64,000 nt of DNA from a virus, in the IMG/VR virus record IMGVR_UViG_3300035670_000055, positions 51,493 to 115,492 of that record; one strand, given 5' to 3'. Below are positions 25,351-34,113 of the stretch, piece after piece (position 1 is the first letter of the stretch; every line of letters starts with the position of its first letter). The notes under the pieces are model-generated. The model was not told where the DNA came from. It worked only from the letters and a program-made list of their open reading frames with translations, and ran no database searches. The translations under genes were made by a program, and so were the position numbers.

Positions 25351-26220
25351 TTAATAATCATCACCATCACTTGATAATGGTTCATTTGAAGCAACAAGAT
25401 TCATATCTGGATTATAATCTTGCAAATCTTTTAATAAGAAAAAGTCTTTACAACCATACTCTCCAGTGAGTTGTAAAACAAATTTTTCATGAGGTTTTAA
25501 ATCTTTTGGTTTTTTAGCTTTTAGCTGTTCTAGCACTTCTTTATTATCATAATCTACTAGTCTAAAATTTTTAAGACTATATGCTGGTAAAAATGCTTTG
25601 TTATAAATTCCTTGATATTCTTTAACTTCTCCATCTTTTTCTCTAGAAATAATTGTAGCAAGAGCAACAACATTTGTAGACCATTCTCCATTAATTTGTT
25701 CTGTTAAATCTCTAAGATTACCTCTCATTAATTTTTTCCATTCTAATTGAAGAACAGTGTCTGCGTCTCTATAATCAAGATTACCTAACCACGTTCTTAA
25801 GAAATTATAAAAATCTTCTTCTCCAACATAAGCCTCTCTATATTCTCTGGATTTAAACCAATCAGGAAGATTGTTTTCATCGTCTGCCCAAGAACAAACT
25901 CCTACATTATTAATATATTGTTTTTTAGTTCCATCTTTATTTTCTCTAACTTTATCTTCTAGAAAAAATGTAGTTTTAAATCTATTTTCATCTTTTACAT
26001 CTTCTAACCAAATATCAACTCTCAAATAATCATTTCCATCATTATTTGTTCCTAAATATTCTGTAGCTTTACTATCTTCTTTTAATTCAATGTTTAATAA
26101 GTTTTTGTATTGTTCTGCTGTTGGATTAATAGCAATCACCTTTGCTTCAAATAATCCTACTTTTTTTGAATAATCACTGTTTTCTGTGTTTTCACGTTTT
26201 TTACCTCCGATTGACGACAT
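25351..26220 (-). CDS. Candidate single-stranded DNA-binding protein
   Basis: 289 residues. A short disordered head, a beta-rich middle (VGLFEAKVIAINPTAEQY ... YLRVDIWLEDVKDENRFKTTFFLEDK), and a very acidic, flexible end (LSSDGDDY). The acidic tail, the setting between primase and Sak4-like ATPase, and its own terminator fit an abundant phage SSB. No OB-fold signature is strong enough to be sure; an uncharacterised replication accessory is the alternative. Confidence 0.5.
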   Translation of the reverse strand: MSSIGGKKRENTENSDYSKKVGLFEAKVIAINPTAEQYKNLLNIELKEDSKATEYLGTNNDGNDYLRVDIWLEDVKDENRFKTTFFLEDKVRENKDGTKKQYINNVGVCSWADDENNLPDWFKSREYREAYVGEEDFYNFLRTWLGNLDYRDADTVLQLEWKKLMRGNLRDLTEQINGEWSTNVVALATIISREKDGEVKEYQGIYNKAFLPAYSLKNFRLVDYDNKEVLEQLKAKKPKDLKPHEKFVLQLTGEYGCKDFFLLKDLQDYNPDMNLVASNEPLSSDGDDY

Positions 26221-26254
26221 AATAATTTTGGTTTTTAATTGTTAATTTTAATTT

Positions 26255-26557
26255 TTATTCTGTTAAAGTTACCCATTCATATGAAATTACTTCTTTTTTC
26301 TCTACTCTAATAAGTTCTGAAAATTCTTCTTCAAATCCATATTCACTATCCCACAAAACTTGATTTGTTTTCCATGTACCTAAATACTGCTCAAAGTCTT
26401 CTATATCAGGAAAATATTTTTTATGTTCTTCTTTGAATTCAATAATATCTTCTCTCCAGAAACCACTTCCTCTTCTGTGATCTTGTATACTATCTATTGC
26501 AAATTCAGTTATTTCATCAAATAGTAACGGTTCTTCTTTATAAGTTACTTTGTTCAT
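26255..26557 (-). CDS. Hypothetical protein, 100 aa
   Basis: Acidic protein (EITEFAIDSIQDHRRGSGFWREDIIEFKEEHKKYFPDIEDFEQYLG) of unknown family, set between the SSB candidate and the Sak4-like gene. No motif beyond a Trp-rich middle. Confidence 0.5.
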   Translation of the reverse strand: MNKVTYKEEPLLFDEITEFAIDSIQDHRRGSGFWREDIIEFKEEHKKYFPDIEDFEQYLGTWKTNQVLWDSEYGFEEEFSELIRVEKKEVISYEWVTLTE

Positions 26558-26590
26558 AATTTTAATTATAATATTCTTTAATTTTATTTA

Positions 26591-27415
26591 CTAATTGTAT
26601 ATTGATTCCCAATAAGTTTTTAATGTTTCATCTTTATTTGCTTTAGAAATAAGAATTCTTCCTTTTAATTTAGGACTTCTGCTTCCTGCAATAATACTAT
26701 CATTTAAAACATCGAAGTTTAAATATCTTTCATCTCCATCTGCTACAAGTTTACATAATGCAGTAACTTTTGATGCAAAAATAGTTTTTAATTTTCCAGT
26801 TAGTGATATTTCACTTCCTACGACTTCCTCTTTTCCATTATCTTTAATATATTTATCAGCTACGTGAGCAGCATAAATTCTATAAGGACTAATTTGTCTA
26901 AAGAATTCTATTTGTTGTAAAAACCATTGTCTTGTATGCATATATCCTGCACCATCTGGAAGAGTTAACACAGATTTCCATAAAGGATCTGTAGGCAGAT
27001 AAGGTTCTTTACTTGGATCTGAATTAGGTCTATTAAATTTTTTCCCTAATATACTTTTTTGATAAGCAATTGTTCCTCCAATTTCAGAAAGATCATCTAA
27101 ATCAGAAAGTCCATCAATAATTAAATAATCATATTTCCCAGAATTTTCTAATAATAATTTTCTAATTTTTAAATAATTTTGATAACTTTCCCATCTTGTT
27201 GTATTTTGGAATTCATAAGTAGAAATTTTTCTTGCAGGAATATATTCATATCCTCCTTTTTCTAAATCTAAAATTAAAGCATTATATTTTTTAGTAAATT
27301 CTCCTAATATAGTACCTTTTCCAATTTTTGGTTGTCCAATAATTACTAAATCTCTAGGAGGAGCTTGTTTTTCTACCTGAACTATATCTTCAGGCAATTT
27401 AAATTCTTCTGTCAT
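26591..27415 (-). CDS. Sak4-like RecA-fold ATPase
   Basis: 274 residues with a P-loop IIGQPKIGKGTI (about 27-38), ALILDLEKGGYEY, and a Walker B strand YDYLIIDGLSDL; later YRIYAAHVADKYI and a basic C-terminal end. This is the pattern of the short RecA-like ATPases (Sak4 or phage AAA type) used in single-strand annealing recombination and replication. The Walker A reads G-x-x-x-I-G-K-G-T. It follows the SSB candidate, its usual partner. Confidence 0.7.
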   Translation of the reverse strand: MTEEFKLPEDIVQVEKQAPPRDLVIIGQPKIGKGTILGEFTKKYNALILDLEKGGYEYIPARKISTYEFQNTTRWESYQNYLKIRKLLLENSGKYDYLIIDGLSDLDDLSEIGGTIAYQKSILGKKFNRPNSDPSKEPYLPTDPLWKSVLTLPDGAGYMHTRQWFLQQIEFFRQISPYRIYAAHVADKYIKDNGKEEVVGSEISLTGKLKTIFASKVTALCKLVADGDERYLNFDVLNDSIIAGSRSPKLKGRILISKANKDETLKTYWESIYN

Positions 27416-27417
27416 GT

Positions 27418-27693
27418 TTATAAATATTCTTTTTTAAATTCTTTTAATGTTGTTATTTTTATTTCTTGTCCTTCGTTTAATGCTTCCCAGGCTTCTAATG
27501 ACATTGTTAAATGTGCTACATGATTTTTTCCTATTCCTATGTTAATACTAATTGATTCTGTTCCATATACAATAGAATAGTTTTCTTTATTTACACTAAC
27601 ATAAGTTTTAGGACTAATTTTAATTTCTTTTCCTAATTTTTTAAATTTTAGAATTTCTTGAGAAATCACTTTTTTTGGAGATAAATTTTCCAT
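27418..27693 (-). CDS. Hypothetical protein, 91 aa
   Basis: Beta-rich protein (KEIKISPKTYVSVNKENYSIVYGTESISINIGIGKNHVAHLTMSLEAWEALN). It has a well-formed promoter candidate 29 bases upstream, so it may begin a transcript that also carries the Sak4-like ATPase gene. Possibly a small nucleic-acid-binding protein, but this is a guess. Confidence 0.5.
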   Translation of the reverse strand: MENLSPKKVISQEILKFKKLGKEIKISPKTYVSVNKENYSIVYGTESISINIGIGKNHVAHLTMSLEAWEALNEGQEIKITTLKEFKKEYL

Positions 27694-27721
27694 AAATTTT
27701 TACTTTTTATAATTAATTCTC

Positions 27722-27753
27722 CAAATTTACAAAAATCTTTTCATTTTTACAAA
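27722..27753 (-). promoter_or_regulatory. Bacteroidetes-type promoter (TTTG-N20-TAAATTTG)
   Basis: On the minus strand TTTG (27753-27750), a 20-base AT spacer, then TAAATTTG (27729-27722). This fits the Bacteroidetes housekeeping promoter (TTTG at -33, TAnnTTTG at -7). The start ATG at 27693 would have a leader of about 20 bases. It sits exactly in the gap between two genes. Confidence 0.6.
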
Positions 27754-28074
27754 TTAATTTTTATTATTATAAATTTCGTTTGCTTTTAATATCGCTGCTT
27801 CAGTAGCTTCTTTTCTATCAAAAAACACATCGTTATCCTTACAAACGTAATTCACTGTACTTTCTCTTTCTTGATAAATACTTGCATCAAAACCTCTATT
27901 GTAATTTCCCATAGTGTCAAATTCAACTGAAATCATAATATAAATTCCGACTGAATCAAACCACTCAATTATTTGAGCAATTTGACATACTTCGCTATAA
28001 TTTCTTTTAAAATATATTTCGTGACATCCGCTAAATTCAAGGAAGTCATCTTTTGTTTTTTCTGTTAGTATCAT
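27754..28074 (-). CDS. Hypothetical protein, 106 aa
   Basis: SGCHEIYFKRNYSEVCQIAQIIEWFDSVGIYIMISVEFDTMGNYNRGFDASIYQER suggests an alpha/beta sandwich; no known family. It overlaps the helicase gene upstream by four bases (ATGA). Confidence 0.5.
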   Translation of the reverse strand: MILTEKTKDDFLEFSGCHEIYFKRNYSEVCQIAQIIEWFDSVGIYIMISVEFDTMGNYNRGFDASIYQERESTVNYVCKDNDVFFDRKEATEAAILKANEIYNNKN

Positions 28075-29162
28075 GTGTATTTAATTTTATTTTTAGGTAT
28101 TAATTCTAATGATTTATTGAGCCATTTGTTTTGAAAATCTTCTGTAGAAACAAATATATGTATATGTGAATGATCTGTGTCGTCAAGTAATGAACGTCCT
28201 ATCATTTGCTCAAGATTTTCTCCATTACTATTAATTGCTGTAATAAGAATATTTTGTAAATTAGGAAATGTTACGCCAGCAGAGGCTTTTTTCAATAAAC
28301 ATAATTGATTTATCTTACCAGATTGAAAATCTTTTAATACAGAATCATCTTTACTTTTACTATTAAACATTGGTAGATTATATTTAAGTCCTGTTTTTTC
28401 ATCAGAAGAAAATAAAATAAATCTTTCATTTTTATTTTGAGAAATCCATTTATTAACTTTTTCTATTAATGAATTACAAGAGTTAATAAATCTCATTCTT
28501 TCCAGAGAAGCAAACATTTTCTGTTGTCCTAAGAGCTTTAATATTCTGTTTCCTAATCTATTACATTCTTTCTTTTCTGTAGAATTCCATTTTTTTACTT
28601 TTCCAAATTGTATTATTTTAGAATTATCTAAATTATATCTATGAACATAAACAGTAAAATCACTAACTATACCATCTTTAATAGCTTCAGAAGTTGGATA
28701 ATTTACAATTAAATTTAATTTTGTATAAAATTTTATATCTGATAAAGTATCTTTATTATATGTTCCAGATGCAAATATGATATGTTTTGTATCTTGTGCT
28801 AGTTTCCCTGCTAAGGGTAGTTGATTTTCTTCTCCCAATAAATGAGCTTCATCTACAATTATATAACCCCATTCATTTTTTTCATCTGGAAAATAATTTA
28901 AAATCTTTACCATTGATGCAAATGTACAATATGTAATATTAGGATGATAATCTATTATGTCACATTCTTTTTCCCAGGATGATTTAATATCTATATTTGG
29001 ATAAAGAACTAACACTTTAGGATTTTTATTTTTAAAATATCTCTCAATTGTTTTTAATAATATTCTTGTCTTTCCACTTCTAACACTAGATAATACAATT
29101 CCTCTACAATTATTTTCTATAATTGTATTAATTATTTTTTCTTGTATTTCTGTTTTTGTCAT
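28071..29162 (-). CDS. Superfamily 2 DNA helicase
   Basis: 363 residues, a minimal SF2 helicase. Motif I is degenerate: VLSSVRSGKTRIL. Motif II is YIIVDEAHLL, motif III FASGTY, motif V-like KKASAGVTFPNLQNILI, and motif VI NLEQMIGRSLLD. It probably unwinds branched DNA during replication or recombination, like T4 UvsW-type proteins. It lies in an unbroken run of overlapping minus-strand genes. Confidence 0.78.
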   Translation of the reverse strand: MTKTEIQEKIINTIIENNCRGIVLSSVRSGKTRILLKTIERYFKNKNPKVLVLYPNIDIKSSWEKECDIIDYHPNITYCTFASMVKILNYFPDEKNEWGYIIVDEAHLLGEENQLPLAGKLAQDTKHIIFASGTYNKDTLSDIKFYTKLNLIVNYPTSEAIKDGIVSDFTVYVHRYNLDNSKIIQFGKVKKWNSTEKKECNRLGNRILKLLGQQKMFASLERMRFINSCNSLIEKVNKWISQNKNERFILFSSDEKTGLKYNLPMFNSKSKDDSVLKDFQSGKINQLCLLKKASAGVTFPNLQNILITAINSNGENLEQMIGRSLLDDTDHSHIHIFVSTEDFQNKWLNKSLELIPKNKIKYT

Positions 29163-29395
29163 ATTATATTTTCTAAAGGATAGGCATTTAAAATAGACTC
29201 CATGTCTACTTGAGGGTTAATATCTGAGCTAAATTTAGGTTTGTTATAGGCTTGAGCTTTTTCACTAGCTTGTTTTAAAGCTTCTTGTACATGTATTTTT
29301 GCAAATTCTATCATCATTTCAAATATTTCTGGAGATTCTTCAATTTCCATATAATATTCTTCATTATTTTTTAAAAATTCTTCTGCTGTTATCAT
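29159..29395 (-). CDS. Hypothetical protein, 78 aa
   Basis: Small acidic helical protein; its middle segment (FEMMIEFAKIHVQEALKQASEKAQAYNK) is of a type often seen in small phage proteins. ATGA overlap with the helicase gene downstream. Function unknown. Confidence 0.55.
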   Translation of the reverse strand: MITAEEFLKNNEEYYMEIEESPEIFEMMIEFAKIHVQEALKQASEKAQAYNKPKFSSDINPQVDMESILNAYPLENII

Positions 29396-29517
29396 AATAA
29401 ATGTATATATTTTTTAATAAAATTAGAATAAGCTATTTTAAATGTACATTCTGGAAGAATGAAAATTGCTCCCATTAATAATATTGTCGCTATATATTTT
29501 CTAAATTCTTTTATCAT
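29392..29517 (-). CDS. Small membrane protein, 41 aa
   Basis: MIKEFRKYIATILLMGAIFILPE ... encodes one hydrophobic helix (residues 9-22) after a basic start, so the N-terminus should stay inside. Its TGA overlaps the next ATG, and its own start lies three bases from the next upstream gene. The fit between neighbours supports translation. Confidence 0.5.
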   Translation of the reverse strand: MIKEFRKYIATILLMGAIFILPECTFKIAYSNFIKKYIHLL

Positions 29518-29519
29518 AA

Positions 29520-29759
29520 TTATAAAATTTTAAATTGATGATCTAATAGTTTAATTTCTTCTTCAATTTCTTTAATTCTTTTAGATTTTATAAATTCTAT
29601 TTCATCTATTGATAAAGTAATAGAAGTTAACCAAGCATTCTCTGTTCCTGCTTTAAAGGAGTCAAATTTGGAAGAATCTTTTAATAAATTAAGTTTTTGC
29701 TTAAGAATATTAATTTTATCCCTTAAAATTATACCTTTTTCTAATTTTATTAAATCCAT
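29520..29759 (-). CDS. Hypothetical coiled-coil protein, 79 aa
   Basis: Helical heptad-rich protein (KLEKGIILRDKINILKQKLNLLKDSS ... IKEIEEEIKLLDHQFKIL) with two helices joined by a loop containing NAWLTSITLSIDE. Likely a helical hairpin that dimerises. Function unknown. Confidence 0.5.
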   Translation of the reverse strand: MDLIKLEKGIILRDKINILKQKLNLLKDSSKFDSFKAGTENAWLTSITLSIDEIEFIKSKRIKEIEEEIKLLDHQFKIL

Positions 29760-29771
29760 ATTTATAAAAAA

Positions 29772-29942
29772 TTATAAATTATTAAATAATCCAGCTTTAT
29801 AAAGTAAAAGCAATTCTACTATAGCAGAAAATAAAGAAATAAAAAAATTATAATTTTCTGTTCTTTTTTGTCCATGTCTTGCTAAAACAATACCTAATGA
29901 AAGTATTGTTAATCCTAGGTAAATTAATATGTAAGTATTCAT
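29772..29942 (-). CDS. Small membrane protein with two helices, 56 aa
   Basis: MNTYILIYLGLTILSLGIVL, a short charged turn (ARHGQKRTENYN), then FFISLFSAIVELLLLYKAGLF: two transmembrane helices in hairpin form. It starts one base before the next upstream gene's stop region and fills the gap. Size and form would fit a holin or membrane modifier, but nothing proves this. Confidence 0.5.
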   Translation of the reverse strand: MNTYILIYLGLTILSLGIVLARHGQKRTENYNFFISLFSAIVELLLLYKAGLFNNL

Positions 29943-29943
29943 T

Positions 29944-30306
29944 TTATTTTTGTTTTTCGTAATTTTTGTATATTTTATAAACTTGTTCTATAATCCAGGT
30001 AAGTAGATAATTTTGAGGTTCGTCATTATCTGCATCTGGATATGCTCCTATTCTTTTAAATAACATATTAGTTACATGAAATGATTCATGACTAATTGTA
30101 CCAATTAAATCAATATCATCTTTTAAATATTTTCTATTTAAAATTATCAAATATTCATTTCCTAATCTAGAAGTATTTCCACGAAAATCTTCTCTCTCTG
30201 GTCTCCAATCATAATCATATTTTTCTTTATCTTTTGAATAATCTTCTGTAATAGATACATATAAAGTTTGTTCATAAATTGGAATTTTAATTTTCTTTAT
30301 TATCAT
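29944..30306 (-). CDS. Putative zinc metallopeptidase-like protein, 120 aa
   Basis: Contains GTISHESFHVTNMLF, an H-E-x-x-H zinc site in a helix, preceded by a beta-rich N-terminal half with WRPERED and a downstream acidic segment (DADNDEP) before LLTWIIEQVYKIY. This is the shape of minimal phage and plasmid metallopeptidases of unknown substrate. It lies just downstream of the DnaB-type helicase gene. Confidence 0.6.
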   Translation of the reverse strand: MIIKKIKIPIYEQTLYVSITEDYSKDKEKYDYDWRPEREDFRGNTSRLGNEYLIILNRKYLKDDIDLIGTISHESFHVTNMLFKRIGAYPDADNDEPQNYLLTWIIEQVYKIYKNYEKQK

Positions 30307-30317
30307 GTTTTTACTTT

Positions 30318-31379
30318 TTATTTATTTAAAAAGAATGTTTTATTTACAACAGATTGATAATCTGAATCTGTAATATCTTTTCTTTTAGGAAGCTCTTTAA
30401 ACATTCCGACTTGCCCTAAGAAACCTAATCCAATTCTAATATCATCTTCACCGTAAGAATTTTTAATTAATCTTACACTTCTAAAATACTTTGCACCAAA
30501 TTCATCTTTTAATTTATTAAGATCATAACCTGATGGATCTGCTACTTTATATCTCATAGGATCAAATAAAGCAAGAATTACGTCTGCATCATCTTGTGTC
30601 TGAGAACTTTCTTTAAAGTCCTCTAATTGAGGTTCTACATCACCATTTTTAATTCTTATAGGATTAGATATATCTCTATTAAATTGACTTACAACAACAG
30701 GTGAATACCCAAAAAAATCTCTAGCATATCTAAGTTCATCAGACATTTTATCAATCACTTGTTTTTTAGTAGATAAATCTTTCGTGGTTTTTAATAAACC
30801 GATATGGTCTATTATAACTAATGTAATTACATTTTCATCATTTGGAATATATATCTTATTATGTGTATCAAGTTGTTCTATTCTACCGTTTTGTAAAGCA
30901 TATTCTTTTAACTCTTTTGCAATACCTACAGGATTTTCAGGTCCGTCAATGATTGTAATAACTTCTTCCATTTTTTCCATATAATCTTTATATGTTAAAA
31001 ATATATCGTGTTCATCTTTAGTCATTTTATCTGTCCAACCTAACATTTTGCCTACAGGAATAATTATTCCATAATCATAAAATATTTTTCTAGAAATCCA
31101 TTTAGCAAATTTATACGTTCTGCTTCTTTCCATAGAACGATATATTATTTTTAGTTTTACTTTTGGATTGTCTTGAGAAATAAACCAATCAAATGGATTA
31201 AGAACATAAGCATCATCTACAAAAGAAGTTTTTCCTGAACCTGTTAAACCGCCTACAAGCGTATATATTCTTTTTCTAATTCCAATATATCTATTTAATC
31301 TATTAAATCCCATAGGAATACCAGCATTTCTACCATCTAATCCTGCTTGTATTTCTTCTTTTAGTAATTCAAAATTCAT
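30318..31379 (-). CDS. dnaB: Replicative DNA helicase (DnaB-like)
   Basis: 353 residues, covering only the RecA-like C-terminal half of DnaB. FNRLNRYIGIRKRIYTLVGGLTGSGKTS (Walker A at 43-51), IIYRSMERSRTYKFAKWIS, VITLVIIDHIGLLK (Walker B), VVVSQFNRDI and the LEDFKESSQTQDDADVIL motif are all DnaB-family features. The missing N-terminal domain is common in phage versions. It would drive the phage fork with the primase at 24.3-25.3 kb. It shares four bases with the zinc protein gene upstream. Confidence 0.88.
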   Translation of the reverse strand: MNFELLKEEIQAGLDGRNAGIPMGFNRLNRYIGIRKRIYTLVGGLTGSGKTSFVDDAYVLNPFDWFISQDNPKVKLKIIYRSMERSRTYKFAKWISRKIFYDYGIIIPVGKMLGWTDKMTKDEHDIFLTYKDYMEKMEEVITIIDGPENPVGIAKELKEYALQNGRIEQLDTHNKIYIPNDENVITLVIIDHIGLLKTTKDLSTKKQVIDKMSDELRYARDFFGYSPVVVSQFNRDISNPIRIKNGDVEPQLEDFKESSQTQDDADVILALFDPMRYKVADPSGYDLNKLKDEFGAKYFRSVRLIKNSYGEDDIRIGLGFLGQVGMFKELPKRKDITDSDYQSVVNKTFFLNK

Positions 31380-31714
31380 AATTTTTCATTTAATATATTA
31401 AATAATTGCTTGAATATTTTTTTAGAAGAATAAAATTTATTTAAAGAAATTCCACAAGATAATTTAAAATATTTTACATCATATTCTTTTTTAAATCTTT
31501 TTCTTCTATAATTTATTATATGTCCAGGTATAAAAAGTTGATATGTTACTTCTCCTGTTCCATTACAATTTTCACATTCTTTATATGTGTAACATCCTCC
31601 ACAACATTCAGAAACAGGCTTTGTACAGATTAATTTTTCTATTTTACCTGTTCCCAAACATTCTAAACATTGTTCAACTTTATCATATGTCTGTGCTACC
31701 TGCATAATAATCAT
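31376..31714 (-). CDS. DnaJ-type zinc-finger protein, 112 aa
   Basis: Two cysteine pairs of the CxxCxGxG kind (CLECLGTGKIE...CENCNGTGEV) with another Cys cluster between them (CTKPVSECCGGC). The C-terminal half is basic. In DnaJ this module binds unfolded protein; in phages it appears alone next to replication genes. A second ATG at 31705 is an alternative start. Confidence 0.6.
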   Translation of the reverse strand: MIIMQVAQTYDKVEQCLECLGTGKIEKLICTKPVSECCGGCYTYKECENCNGTGEVTYQLFIPGHIINYRRKRFKKEYDVKYFKLSCGISLNKFYSSKKIFKQLFNILNEKL

Positions 31715-32309
31715 TATTTTTTATTTCTTTTCCTTCTTTTATAATTTCTATAAAAGGTTCAAAAGTTTTTTTGTTTAAATATGTTAATGAATTTTGCATA
31801 AAAGTTAAGTTATTAGTTCCTGTGGATATAGAATTGTTCTTTTTGGATTGTACATCATATTTCAATGCTTCTACTAGTTGTTCTGATGTATAAACTCCTT
31901 CTAATAATATTTTATTAAATTTTGTTCTACATTCATCTTTATTAACACTCAATGCTCTTGTAGCAGGAAAAGATTTTCCTTTATACTCAAATTTATCTGT
32001 ACCTGGATAAGCTTCCCACCAAGAATCAAAACCATCATTACCAAATTTCTTTTTTTTAAATTTAATAGATGATTTTGATTCTATAAATTCTAATAATTCA
32101 GTTCCTAATATTGTAAGTTTATCTTCTGTCTCTGTAATCAATCCTTTTCTAATTAATGTATTATATAAAACATTAATTTTTACATTTTCTTTACATAATT
32201 CAGAAATATCATAATTCTGTTCAATTAATTTTAATAAATAAATAATATCTAAAGAATAAGATTTTTTAATAATCTCTAGAAATTTCTCTGGATGTATTGT
32301 TAGTTTCAT
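31683..32309 (-). CDS. Putative helicase loader / replisome organiser-like protein
   Basis: 208 residues. The N-terminal half (residues 10-80) reads like a winged helix (LLKLIEQNYDISELCKENVKINVLYNTLIRKGLITETEDKLTILG). The C-terminal half has FDSWWEAYPGTD...ATRALSVNKDECRTKFNKIL and TFMQNSLTYLNKKTFEPF, similar to the W-x-A-Y-P ... Y-L segments of phage replisome organisers. Its place directly before the DnaB-type helicase supports a loader role. This is inference. Confidence 0.5.
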   Translation of the reverse strand: MKLTIHPEKFLEIIKKSYSLDIIYLLKLIEQNYDISELCKENVKINVLYNTLIRKGLITETEDKLTILGTELLEFIESKSSIKFKKKKFGNDGFDSWWEAYPGTDKFEYKGKSFPATRALSVNKDECRTKFNKILLEGVYTSEQLVEALKYDVQSKKNNSISTGTNNLTFMQNSLTYLNKKTFEPFIEIIKEGKEIKNNDYYAGSTDI

Positions 32310-32514
32310 TTTCTATATTTATTTGTAAAATTATTTTAGCTGGAGATTTTAATTTTTCTTGTTCTTCTTCCCATTGTCTCCATTCATTTTCTAATTGATT
32401 TTGTTTCTCATACATTATATGATATTTTTCTTTCTCATATAATTCTTCTAATTGATTATATATTTCTGGATGTTCCATAATTTTTATTTTATTTTTGTTC
32501 ATTATTTCAAACAT
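32266..32514 (-). CDS. Hypothetical coiled-coil protein, 82 aa
   Basis: A strongly charged helix (YNQLEELYEKEKYHIMYEKQNQLENEWRQWEEEQEKLKS) followed by a short strand. In-frame ATGs at 32502 and 32478 are possible starts. It overlaps the loader-like gene by 44 bases. Function unknown. Confidence 0.45.
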   Translation of the reverse strand: MFEIMNKNKIKIMEHPEIYNQLEELYEKEKYHIMYEKQNQLENEWRQWEEEQEKLKSPAKIILQINIENETNNTSREISRDY

Positions 32515-32588
32515 AATTAATTATTCTGAATGAAATAGCAAACATTTTTAAATTAATATCAATGCTTCTTGTAATTCTTTTTCCATAA

Positions 32589-32864
32589 TTAATCTTCAAA
32601 ATTTGGATAGTTTTCTCCACACGATTTACATTGGTCTCTAAAAGTTGGGTCGTTTGTATAATACCCTTTTAAATGTAAACAACCTCTCATATTTCCTTTT
32701 CCATAAATACGATAAGGACAAGGCTTTATGTAGTAAGTAAACCAACTATCTCTGTTTTTATTTCTTTCTTCATCTGGAGTATAACAATACAATGTATCTT
32801 TTGGAATTAAATCTACATTTGTAATTGTTTCTCTTTGCAATTTTAAGAATTTCTTTTTATTCAT
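32589..32864 (-). CDS. Cysteine-rich phage protein, 91 aa
   Basis: Has IPKDTLYCYTPD, then YIKPCPYRIYGKGNMRGCLHLKGYYTNDPTFRDQCKSCGENYP with five Cys and one His, a probable zinc site. The pattern is known from small proteins in large phages; no function is assigned. Confidence 0.6.
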   Translation of the reverse strand: MNKKKFLKLQRETITNVDLIPKDTLYCYTPDEERNKNRDSWFTYYIKPCPYRIYGKGNMRGCLHLKGYYTNDPTFRDQCKSCGENYPNFED

Positions 32865-32876
32865 AGTAAGGGAAAG

Positions 32877-33125
32877 TTATTTTTTAAATTGTTTATCAAT
32901 CCATGCTTGCCATTCTTCAATATCTCTATGTGCAATAACTTCATTATATTTACTAAACATTTTTCTAACCTCTTCCTCACTATACATGTTTTTAATTTGT
33001 TCTTGTTGCCATTTAGCACCAGCTATAAAAGAATCTCTAACTAATTTAGGAGAGCATATTAAATCTGTAGTTTTAGGTGGATAAAATTTTTCAGCAGCTT
33101 TTTCAATGATTTCTTTATTTTTCAT
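32877..33125 (-). CDS. Hypothetical phage protein, 82 aa
   Basis: The pattern A-A-E-K-F-Y-P ... DSFIAGAKWQQEQIKNMYSEEEV ... ND/DIEEWQAWIDKQFKK is a common small-protein type in tailed phages of Bacteroidetes. Helical, function unknown. Confidence 0.65.
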   Translation of the reverse strand: MKNKEIIEKAAEKFYPPKTTDLICSPKLVRDSFIAGAKWQQEQIKNMYSEEEVRKMFSKYNEVIAHRDIEEWQAWIDKQFKK

Positions 33126-33184
33126 AATTTTTAATTTATATGTATTATTATTTATAATAAATCGGAAAATTTTCGATTATTTAT

Positions 33185-33607
33185 TTAATTTTTAACATTT
33201 AATCCATATTGTAATAAGAACCAATCAAATGTATTTTCTGCTTTGCTTTTATTAAATTTAAATACTTTTTTTAATAAAGGAATAGCATAACTTCTAAATA
33301 ATTTGTGTTGTTTTTCTGTTATTGTTAATTTATTATAATCTTTTATATCAGATAATTTCTCTATACCAATTAAATTTAATTGATATTCTATTAAATGATC
33401 TGATATATTCATTCTGTTTACAGATATTCCTGATATAGAAATAAATTTATTTAATTTAATCTGTTCCTCGAAATCTTGCTTACTCCAAACTTCTATATAT
33501 GGATCAGAAAGAATATATGAGAGCTTAATAATATCAGCTCTCATATAAACTATAAAACACATCTGCCCAATATAATTTTTAAATTTTTGTCCTTTAGATA
33601 AAATCAT
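33185..33607 (-). CDS. Hypothetical protein, 140 aa
   Basis: I start at ATG 33607, which overlaps the upstream stop as ATGA; an upstream in-frame start at 33640 would cut into the other gene. Alpha/beta protein (YIGQMCFIVYMRADIIKLSYILSDPYIEVW ... FNKSKAENTFDWFLLQYGL). Unknown family. Confidence 0.55.
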   Translation of the reverse strand: MILSKGQKFKNYIGQMCFIVYMRADIIKLSYILSDPYIEVWSKQDFEEQIKLNKFISISGISVNRMNISDHLIEYQLNLIGIEKLSDIKDYNKLTITEKQHKLFRSYAIPLLKKVFKFNKSKAENTFDWFLLQYGLNVKN

Positions 33608-34074
33608 CTCTCTAAAGTTTGAAATGCTTCTAATGCCCAATCTGGATAATTTCCTTCAAATGGTTCGTAGTTATCAAAAACAGAACCATATCTATTTCCA
33701 TCACATTGATATGTACATCCATGTTTTGCATCATAAAACTTTAAAATTCTAGAATGTGTATCATTGTTATCCCAACACCAAACTAATTGGCCGTCAAAAA
33801 ATCCTGTTTTTTTACAAACGTCTAATCGTTGCCAAGAATTAGTATCTGTATGTGCTATCCAAACATTTTTATTTATTTCTGTATTATAATATTTATTATT
33901 AACAACAACTTCTCCTTCATTTAATAAATTAAATTTTATTACTAAAGAAGAAGATTTATCTTTATAATAAATAGGATATTTAACCTCTTCTTTCTTTAAA
34001 TCTTGTTTTTTAAGAATCTCAATTTCTTTTCCTAATTCTAAATATTTCTGTTCTAATTCTTTTAAGTTTTTCAT
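33604..34074 (-). CDS. Hypothetical protein, 156 aa
   Basis: An N-terminal coiled coil (LKELEQKYLELGKEIEILKKQ) and a compact aromatic/Cys-rich domain (WQRLDVCKKTGFFDGQLVWCWDNNDTHSRILKFYDAKHGCTY..GNRYG..FDNYEPF..NYPDW). The second part is a phage-specific module of unknown role. It follows the polymerase gene by 40 bases. Confidence 0.6.
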   Translation of the reverse strand: MKNLKELEQKYLELGKEIEILKKQDLKKEEVKYPIYYKDKSSSLVIKFNLLNEGEVVVNNKYYNTEINKNVWIAHTDTNSWQRLDVCKKTGFFDGQLVWCWDNNDTHSRILKFYDAKHGCTYQCDGNRYGSVFDNYEPFEGNYPDWALEAFQTLER

Positions 34075-34113
34075 AATTTTATTTTTTAAAAATCAAATGA
34101 TAATTGATTTGAA

